From a virus: a DNA stretch of 20,048 nt. Under the pieces are notes generated by a model, which was given only the letters and a program-made list of their open reading frames with translations, had not been told where the DNA came from and did no database searches. The position numbers were made by a program, and so were the translations under genes. The DNA lies in IMG/VR virus record IMGVR_UViG_3300048550_000392, positions 1-20,048 of that record; one strand, given 5' to 3'. Positions 14,725-20,048 of the stretch are shown here, piece after piece. Position 1 is the stretch's first letter. Every line of letters begins with the position of its first letter.

Positions 14725-15776
14725 TGTCAAAGCAAGATAAAACATTACTAGACAATAATCGTACAGATTTAAATCTCTTTAAGAATGAGATTGATAATGT
14801 ATTACCAGAATATTTCAAAGAAGATTTTCCAAATATTAAATCTTTATTTGAAGCATATTATGAGTTTATGGATTCTGCAGACAACCCATCTGGTCAAATA
14901 AAGAGATTATATTCTTCTAGAGATGCTACACAAGTTCCTGATAAGCTATTGCAATATCTTGAAGATGAACTTCTTCTAGGTCAAGCGTACTTTGGGGGGT
15001 TCTTAAATAAAAGAGAAGCTATTAAGTTTTCTAACACTCTCTACAGATCTAAAGGTACTAAGTATAGTATTGAGCAGTTCTTTAGAGGATTCTTTGGTGA
15101 AGATCCACAGATACTATACCCTAAAGAAAGTATATTCAAAGTCGGGCCAGCAATCGACTATGAACAAGATAGCATTAATACTGGTGGACAGCAAATAAAA
15201 GAGTTTGCCTCTGTTATTGGTCCTGAGTCACGTAAGTTTATTACTGATGATAAACTATATCAAGTTATGTCAGTTTTGATTAGGATTGGTCTTCCTCTTA
15301 AAGATTGGGTTGACACATATAAACTATTTGTTCATCCTGCAGGAGTATATCTTGGTTCAGAACTTTTATTAGAACTTGTTAATGATATAGGTCTTTCTAG
15401 AGATCAGGATGAGATTGGCGATCCAATCACTGAACAGGTTGTTTCTGAAGAAATCGCTGCAATGAGTATGCAAGCGGAAACTTCTATGACACTTCTTTTA
15501 GCAGACAGTGCCACAGGCATTAGACGTTTCGCAACAGGAACTGAGTTCAGAGACCTTGGTGAAATTCAAATCCAAGACTTGGATGCTGATAGAGATGCTT
15601 ATAACATCTTAGGTCTTTCAGGCACATTTATGGATGACTCTGCAAATGGTTTGGTTCTCACTATGGACCAAGATTCAGATGGTGTCATTACAGTAGAATC
15701 TACTATGGATGGTAATAAGTTCTCGACATTATTCGACTTAGATAATGCTGCAGATTCGGCTAATTATGTATTCTAA
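14724..15776 (+). CDS. Putative baseplate wedge protein, gp7-position candidate
   Basis: The protein has 350 residues and starts MSKQDKTLLDNNRTDLNLFK. Residues 1-100 are helical with many aromatics (VLPEYFKEDFPNIKSLFEAY and YEFMD). They are followed by KFSNTLYRSKGTKYSIEQFF with RGFFGEDP, the kind of segment seen in phage wedge proteins. A conserved-looking IRIGLPLKDWVDTYKLFVHP AGVYLGSE stretch follows. The acidic C-terminus contains D315-Q-D-S-D-G-V-I-T-V-E325, close to an EF-hand calcium loop. In T4, gp7 (1032 residues) forms the wedge core with gp6 and gp53. This protein directly follows gp6 with a TAATG overlap and could be its reduced counterpart, but I cannot show homology. No enzyme motif is seen. 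Confidence 0.5.
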   Translation: MSKQDKTLLDNNRTDLNLFKNEIDNVLPEYFKEDFPNIKSLFEAYYEFMDSADNPSGQIKRLYSSRDATQVPDKLLQYLEDELLLGQAYFGGFLNKREAIKFSNTLYRSKGTKYSIEQFFRGFFGEDPQILYPKESIFKVGPAIDYEQDSINTGGQQIKEFASVIGPESRKFITDDKLYQVMSVLIRIGLPLKDWVDTYKLFVHPAGVYLGSELLLELVNDIGLSRDQDEIGDPITEQVVSEEIAAMSMQAETSMTLLLADSATGIRRFATGTEFRDLGEIQIQDLDADRDAYNILGLSGTFMDDSANGLVLTMDQDSDGVITVESTMDGNKFSTLFDLDNAADSANYVF

Positions 15777-15780
15777 CATG

Positions 15781-15788
15781 TATAAATA
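15781..15788 (+). promoter_or_regulatory. T4-type late promoter TATAAATA
   Basis: The exact box lies in the 38-bp gap after the gp7-candidate gene. The predicted start near 15794 gives a leader of about 21 nt with AGAGAG as ribosome-binding site for the fibre-like gene at 15815. A second, partial box (ATATAAAT) follows directly. Confidence 0.75.
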
Positions 15789-15814
15789 ATATAAATCAAG
15801 CTAGAGAGTAAGTT

Positions 15815-16816
15815 ATGGCAAAACAAACAATCAACACAGGTCTTTCTGCGAATGACAGAACAGGAGATACATTACGTACTACTGGTATAAAGATCAATGC
15901 CAACTTCACAGAACTATATGATGTTTTAGGTGGATCTAATATCGGTTCAGGTACATCACAACTTACAGACAGTGGATTAGATATTTTAGGCACATCAGCA
16001 CGTACTAAATTGGGCGCTGTTGGTGGTAATGTTGAAGTTAACATTGACTTACCAGATTCGTCAGGAACAGTTCTAGTTAACACTGCTGTTCAGACTATGA
16101 GCAATAAAACTCTGGACAGTGCTCAACTAAACAATCCATCACTACTTAACATTAGTATGTTTGATGATAACTCAAGTCACAAATACTCTATTGTTGCGGG
16201 TTCTTTAACTGCAAACCATAATCTTAATGTACCTAGTTTAACAGACAGTGACACTCTTGTATTAAATAATAACTCCGCAACTATCACAAATAAAAATATA
16301 ATTTCTCCTGTCATAGAGAGACCTAGAATTCATGAATACTTAGCTGACTCTCTTGGAAATGCGGTATTATCTTTTACGGATACATTTAGCCCTAGTAGAA
16401 ATAATGTTAAAATATCTGATAAGGGTGCAGGTACAGCACCAGTTATTGAGGCCATAGGAACAGACGGAAATATAAATTTGGATTTGGTTTCAAAAGGAAC
16501 TGGATCTGTAAATATAAGTAAAGCCGCAGTGAGTTATGCAACTGCTGCTAATAGTCAAGCTGCACCTGTTAGTGCAGGATTCATATCCTTGACAGGATCT
16601 TCTTCGGGTACAGTGACACTAGCAAATGGTACGGTTAACGGTGAAATAAAAATATTTGCAAGACGTGGTGGTGGATCTGGAACAGTGACACTAGCACCTG
16701 CTACCTTTGCACAAGGAACTAGTATAGAATTTGATCCACTAGATACAGCACAACTTATTTGGGATGGTTCCAATGGTTGGAATATTATCGGTGGTTATGG
16801 ATACGCAGTCGTATAG
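15815..16816 (+). CDS. Fibre-like virion structural protein
   Basis: The protein has 333 residues. The N-terminus, INTGLSANDRTGDTLRTTGI followed by KINANFTELYDVLGG, is a module I know from the starts of tail-fibre and baseplate-peripheral proteins of marine T4-like phages. The body is Ser/Thr/Asn/Asp-rich with regular short strands (SNKTLDSAQLNNPS, ITNKNIISPVIERPRI), as in trimeric fibres. The C-terminal 80 residues hold two GTVTLA strands, an FARRGGGSG turn, and a WDGSNGWNIIGGYGYAV end, a common C-terminal cap in such proteins. It is probably an adaptor or short fibre on the baseplate rim (in the place of T4 gp9-gp11), but its exact role is unknown. It has its own late promoter. Confidence 0.55.
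   Translation: MAKQTINTGLSANDRTGDTLRTTGIKINANFTELYDVLGGSNIGSGTSQLTDSGLDILGTSARTKLGAVGGNVEVNIDLPDSSGTVLVNTAVQTMSNKTLDSAQLNNPSLLNISMFDDNSSHKYSIVAGSLTANHNLNVPSLTDSDTLVLNNNSATITNKNIISPVIERPRIHEYLADSLGNAVLSFTDTFSPSRNNVKISDKGAGTAPVIEAIGTDGNINLDLVSKGTGSVNISKAAVSYATAANSQAAPVSAGFISLTGSSSGTVTLANGTVNGEIKIFARRGGGSGTVTLAPATFAQGTSIEFDPLDTAQLIWDGSNGWNIIGGYGYAVV
16610..16696 (+). repeat. Short duplicated segment in the fibre-like gene
   Basis: The 15-mer ACAGTGACACTAGCA occurs at 16610-16624 and 16682-16696, in the same frame, encoding Thr-Val-Thr-Leu-Ala after a Gly/Ser run in both copies (GSSSGTVTLA and GGGSGTVTLA). It looks like duplication of a single beta strand, 72 bp apart. Confidence 0.65.
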
Positions 16817-16826
16817 GAAATAGACA

Positions 16827-18245
16827 ATGCCAGCAATTATTACAGATAAATTAAAAAGACAGTTTGCACAGCAAATCTTTGATGAGAACCAAGGCACAAA
16901 CCTTGGCGATTCTGACAACTATTTCTACATTGGTGTAGGGCACTCTCAGATTTGGCAAACAGGTGACAACACAGATGTTACCGTGAACCCAAATAATACC
17001 GACAGAGACCGCCGGTTGTTTAGGTACAATCTTCAATCAGTAAAAGCTGTTGAGGCATTTTCTTTTGTTGTTCCATTAACTGATTGGACCACTAACACAG
17101 TTTATCCTGCTTTTAACGATAATATTGAAGACGTACAAACTCCTTCATTCTATGTAAGGACTGCTGATAATAACGTATATGTGTGTATTCGTCAAGGTAA
17201 AAATAGTTTTGGATCTGCTGTTGTATCACAGTTTGTTCCTGATCATACGAACACGACTTTGCCAGTAGAAACCGATGGGTATATTTGGAAGTATTTGTAT
17301 ACTATTACGACTGCAGATGCAAACAGATTTTTAACTGGAAACTTTATGCCAGTTAAGTTTGTAGACTCAGCAGAACCAACTGCTCCTGAAGCTCCGCAAC
17401 TTGCTGTGCAGAATGCTGCAATCGATGGTCAGATTATTGGATATAGAGTAGAACCAAACACGGGTGTATACTCTGCTGCACCTACTCTTACAGTTGTCGG
17501 TGATGGTATTGGTGCTAAAGCACATGGAGTACTTGATGCTACAGGTAAACTAGCAGCAGTTCAAGTTGGGGATAGTGATACTGTGGGTACAGGCGCAGGA
17601 CCGGGAGCGTTTGTTCCCATTGGAACTGTCTTGGGATCAAATTACAATAAAGCTTCTGTTAGAGTAGATCAGACTAACTTAACATCAGGTATCAATGCAG
17701 AAGTATACCCTATTTTTTCACCCGCAGGTGGACTAGGAGCAGATGCAAGAACGGATTTAAAGTCCACTAACATGATGTTCAACATCAAACCTGAAGGTAA
17801 TGTTAATAATAAGTGGGTTGTAGATAACGAATATCGTCAAGTTGGTCTTCTAAAAAATATTTTAGACTCTGCAGCAGGAACTAAGTTTCAGCTTACTGAA
17901 GGTCTTGCTCTTAAGCAACTTGTGTTGACTGTACCTATTACAGGTGGACTATCGTGGGCAGACGATGTTACAATAAGTGGTGACAGTAATGCTCAAGCAT
18001 GGATTGATTTCTTTGACGACTCGTCAACCATATGGTATCATCAGGATGAAGAAACTGGTTTCACGCCATTTAGAACTGGTGAGACAGTAACAATCTCAGG
18101 TAAATCAGGATCGTTTACTATTGGCGACAGAGTTGCATCAGAGATAGACGTGTTCTCTGGAGATTTGTTGTTCCTAAATAATCAGGCAAAGATTGCAAGA
18201 GACGCTGACCAAACTGAAGATATTAAAATCGTTATTAAACTTTAA
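16827..18245 (+). CDS. 8: gp8 baseplate wedge protein with repeat insert
   Basis: The protein has 472 residues; T4 gp8 has 334. T4 gp8 dimers sit on the wedge and bind gp7 and gp10. The match covers both ends: ITDKLKRQFAQQIFDENQGT and an FYIGVGHSQIW motif (T4 ITFGRSEPW), a PLTDW segment (T4 PRRDW), YVCIRQG (T4 YRCLD), DGYIWKYLYTI (T4 DGYVWEYLFEI), and the final DQTEDIKIVIKL (T4 DQTEEINILFTF). A beta-repeat-like insert at about residues 203-285 is absent from T4 and explains part of the extra length. An AGGAAA ribosome-binding site lies 8 nt before the ATG, and the preceding gene stops 10 nt upstream. Confidence 0.88.
   Translation: MPAIITDKLKRQFAQQIFDENQGTNLGDSDNYFYIGVGHSQIWQTGDNTDVTVNPNNTDRDRRLFRYNLQSVKAVEAFSFVVPLTDWTTNTVYPAFNDNIEDVQTPSFYVRTADNNVYVCIRQGKNSFGSAVVSQFVPDHTNTTLPVETDGYIWKYLYTITTADANRFLTGNFMPVKFVDSAEPTAPEAPQLAVQNAAIDGQIIGYRVEPNTGVYSAAPTLTVVGDGIGAKAHGVLDATGKLAAVQVGDSDTVGTGAGPGAFVPIGTVLGSNYNKASVRVDQTNLTSGINAEVYPIFSPAGGLGADARTDLKSTNMMFNIKPEGNVNNKWVVDNEYRQVGLLKNILDSAAGTKFQLTEGLALKQLVLTVPITGGLSWADDVTISGDSNAQAWIDFFDDSSTIWYHQDEETGFTPFRTGETVTISGKSGSFTIGDRVASEIDVFSGDLLFLNNQAKIARDADQTEDIKIVIKL
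17433..17680 (+). repeat. Beta-repeat module inserted in gp8
   Basis: Residues 203-230 read IIGYRVEPNTGVYSAAPTLT VVGDGIGA, followed by KAHGVLDATGKLAAVQV and a second half ending SNYNKASVRV. The pattern (Gly-x-Tyr-x-x-x-Pro-Thr-x-Thr-Val, then Gly/Ala-rich stretch, then a Gly-x-x-x-x-Val-x-Val strand) matches the two units in gp53 of this window. The right boundary is approximate. Confidence 0.55.
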
Positions 18246-18254
18246 GGGTAAACC

Positions 18255-20048
18255 ATGGCTACTAATCTCACTAGTACAACATTTTTAAGCGAATACAATG
18301 ATGATTACAGAGATAGTGATCATTATCATCGTGTTCTGTTTAATAACGGAAGAGCACTACAGGCACGTGAACTAACACAGTCTCAGTCTATTATCCAACA
18401 AGAACTGAGTAGACTTTCTAAGTTTATTGTTAATGAAGGTGCTATTTTCAACAATAGTGGTAACTTAGCCTCAGGCGTTAATGCATTCTCATATACTTAT
18501 CTTAAGGTTAACTCCTTACCTGTTGGCTATGCTCAACTAAAAGGCACTGAGATAAATGACGGAGATTTATTTGCATTAGTAAAGGAAATTCTTCCTGCTG
18601 AAGGTGGTGATCCTGATACCATATTTGTAAAAATGACAAAAGGTCAGTCTGGTGGAGCGGCTACAGCAACTAACACTACTACATCTAAACCTTTTGCAGC
18701 AGGTGCAACTCTTACTACAAATTTAGGTAATATTACTATTCAGTCTGTCAACGATGCTGTTGGGAAAGCATCTATTGCTGAAGTTCCTCAGTTTGACACG
18801 TTTGCCGCCAATCACCTAGTTATGGTTGAGGCTCAGACATTAGTTCTCTCAAAATATTCCCCCGAATTCACGGGAGTTATAGGATTTAAAGTAACTGAGG
18901 ACATCGTTACTACTGCAGATAATATCGCTCTTTTTGATAACTCAGGAACTACGCCTAACCTAACATCACCCGGCGCAGATCGTCTTAGAATTGTTTTAAC
19001 TTTAACAACAAAAGACACTATTTCTGCTAGTGATACATTTTATGAAGTCTATAGAGTTCGTGGTGGTCAAGTTTCTCTTATAAAAACACCCGATAAAATT
19101 CTATCTAAGATAGGAACCCTTATTGACGCAAGAACCTTTTCTCAAACAGGTAACTTTATTGAACAAAGTTCTTCAGGTGAGTTTGACTTAACTATAGAAA
19201 AAGATAGTGACGATGACTTCTTAAGTTTTAAAGTATCAGGCGGTACTGCATTTGTTAACGGATCACGTGTTGAAAGAGATTTCAATTTACCCATTCGTGT
19301 AGAAAAACCTAGAAATCTTACTTCAGATCTTAAAGTAAAAACTACCGAAAAGGTTGGCGCAAATATTGGTAACTATGTTGTTGCAGATAGTGCTTATGGG
19401 TTGGTCGGATATATTGAAGATGTCACTGAAGTAAACCTTTACACTGCTGTGGATAGAGGTGGTAGTAATATTGGTACTGCACGTGTAAGAGGCTTGTACA
19501 CAGCACAGGCTGATTATCGCATTCATCTATTTGATATACAGTTGTCAAATCCTTCTGCCAATGGTATTGGTGATGTTAGAAGTATTGGTGTTGATGCTGC
19601 TAACTATGCTAACTTAAAAGCTATTCAGAATAGATACGATATTTATAATAAAGAAGAAAATAGTCTTTTATTTAGACTTCCTAGTACTAGAGTTCAAGAA
19701 GTATCATCTGTGACAGCAGTTATTGGTACTGTATATACAACAAACAAAACAGCGTCAACTGTGGTAATCAACGCAGGTACTGATACTTTCACAGAAACTG
19801 ATGATTGGATTTATCAGGTAGACGGTGATGGAGAGTTGACTACTCCAACTGTGGTATTAAGTGGAGGTAATACACAAGCAACGATCTCTGGACCTGATAA
19901 TGGTACAGGGCATGTGATTGCATATCAGAATAAAACTCTTGTTCGTAAGAATAAATCTCTGAAGCCTAGTACGGCTGCAAATGATTGGGAATCTGAAACT
20001 ATTGCCTTAAGTAGTGGCGTGTTTACTCTTGCCAAAGCTGACATTTTT
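18255..20048 (+). CDS. DUF4815-type virion structural protein (cut by the right edge)
   Basis: The first 598 residues are present and the frame is still open at the edge. The N-terminus, FLSEYNDDYRDSDHYHRVLF followed by NNGRALQARELTQSQSIIQQELSRLSKFIVNEGA, fits the DUF4815 family of large baseplate or tail structural proteins in marine phages. The rest alternates beta-rich Thr/Ser/Asp segments (DLTIEKDSDDDFLSFKVSGG, RVRGLYTAQADYRIHLFDIQ) with short linkers. DUF4815 proteins have no assigned reaction. Its place directly after gp8 suggests a peripheral wedge protein in the position of T4 gp10, but I see no direct similarity to gp10. The ATG at 18255 lies 9 nt after the gp8 stop, with AAGGGT upstream. 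Confidence 0.72.
   Translation, partial: MATNLTSTTFLSEYNDDYRDSDHYHRVLFNNGRALQARELTQSQSIIQQELSRLSKFIVNEGAIFNNSGNLASGVNAFSYTYLKVNSLPVGYAQLKGTEINDGDLFALVKEILPAEGGDPDTIFVKMTKGQSGGAATATNTTTSKPFAAGATLTTNLGNITIQSVNDAVGKASIAEVPQFDTFAANHLVMVEAQTLVLSKYSPEFTGVIGFKVTEDIVTTADNIALFDNSGTTPNLTSPGADRLRIVLTLTTKDTISASDTFYEVYRVRGGQVSLIKTPDKILSKIGTLIDARTFSQTGNFIEQSSSGEFDLTIEKDSDDDFLSFKVSGGTAFVNGSRVERDFNLPIRVEKPRNLTSDLKVKTTEKVGANIGNYVVADSAYGLVGYIEDVTEVNLYTAVDRGGSNIGTARVRGLYTAQADYRIHLFDIQLSNPSANGIGDVRSIGVDAANYANLKAIQNRYDIYNKEENSLLFRLPSTRVQEVSSVTAVIGTVYTTNKTASTVVINAGTDTFTETDDWIYQVDGDGELTTPTVVLSGGNTQATISGPDNGTGHVIAYQNKTLVRKNKSLKPSTAANDWESETIALSSGVFTLAKADIF

Noticed and set aside
1-20048. tRNA genes, CRISPR arrays, insertion sequences, attachment sites or strong terminators
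   Set aside because: I found no cloverleaf, no regular spaced repeats, no transposase or terminal repeats, and no convincing GC-rich hairpin followed by a T-run. The gaps between genes are under 90 bp.

Overview
The window is a block of virion-assembly genes from a T4-like myovirus. The DNA is AT-rich, and three exact T4-type late promoter boxes (TATAAATA) sit ahead of structural genes. Recognisable homologues include gp4, gp6, gp8, gp25, gp26, gp48, gp53 and parts of the gp5/gp27 hub. The protein style (a DUF4815-type protein, a fibre-like protein opening with an ANDRTGDTLR-type motif, short Gly-Tyr-Thr-Ser-Pro beta repeats) is that of marine T4-like phages of cyanobacteria or SAR11-type bacteria. 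No host gene, tRNA or auxiliary metabolic gene is present, so the host cannot be fixed from this window.

Leftward block (1-3909, minus strand, read right to left): gp4 head-completion nuclease; a conserved protein that may be the gp2 DNA-end protector; a gp19/gp54-like tail-tube initiator; gp26; a tiny ORF in the -1 frame behind gp26; and the start of a large hydrophobic protein in the tape-measure position. The gp26 stop codon follows a run of eight T (U UUU UUU UAA). The -1 frame is open from that run through the tiny ORF, which strongly suggests a programmed frameshift making a gp26 fusion, as in the G/GT tape-measure chaperones of other tailed phages.

A 46-bp divergent promoter region (3910-3955) separates this block from the rightward block (3956-20048, plus strand). 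The rightward order is gp48, gp53, gp27-like hub, gp5-like OB-fold plus lysozyme, a protein with a degenerate amidase domain, a beta-helix spike with an M15-type peptidase, gp25, gp6, a putative wedge protein (gp7 candidate), a fibre-like protein, gp8, and a DUF4815 protein cut by the right edge. The genes are packed with 4-bp or 1-bp overlaps or very short gaps. Further late promoters precede gp25 and the fibre-like gene.

Together these genes build the baseplate: hub (gp27-like, gp5-like, spike), wedges (gp6, gp25, gp53, gp8 and probably the gp7 candidate), the tube-nucleating cap (gp48 and the gp54-like protein), and the chaperones and ruler that set tail length. The main departures from T4 are: a spike split over three genes that carries a tail lysozyme, a zinc-ligand-less amidase fold and an apparently intact M15 peptidase; related beta-repeat inserts in gp53 and gp8; a late promoter that would start transcription at an ATG; and a sigma70-like promoter pointing antisense to gp4.
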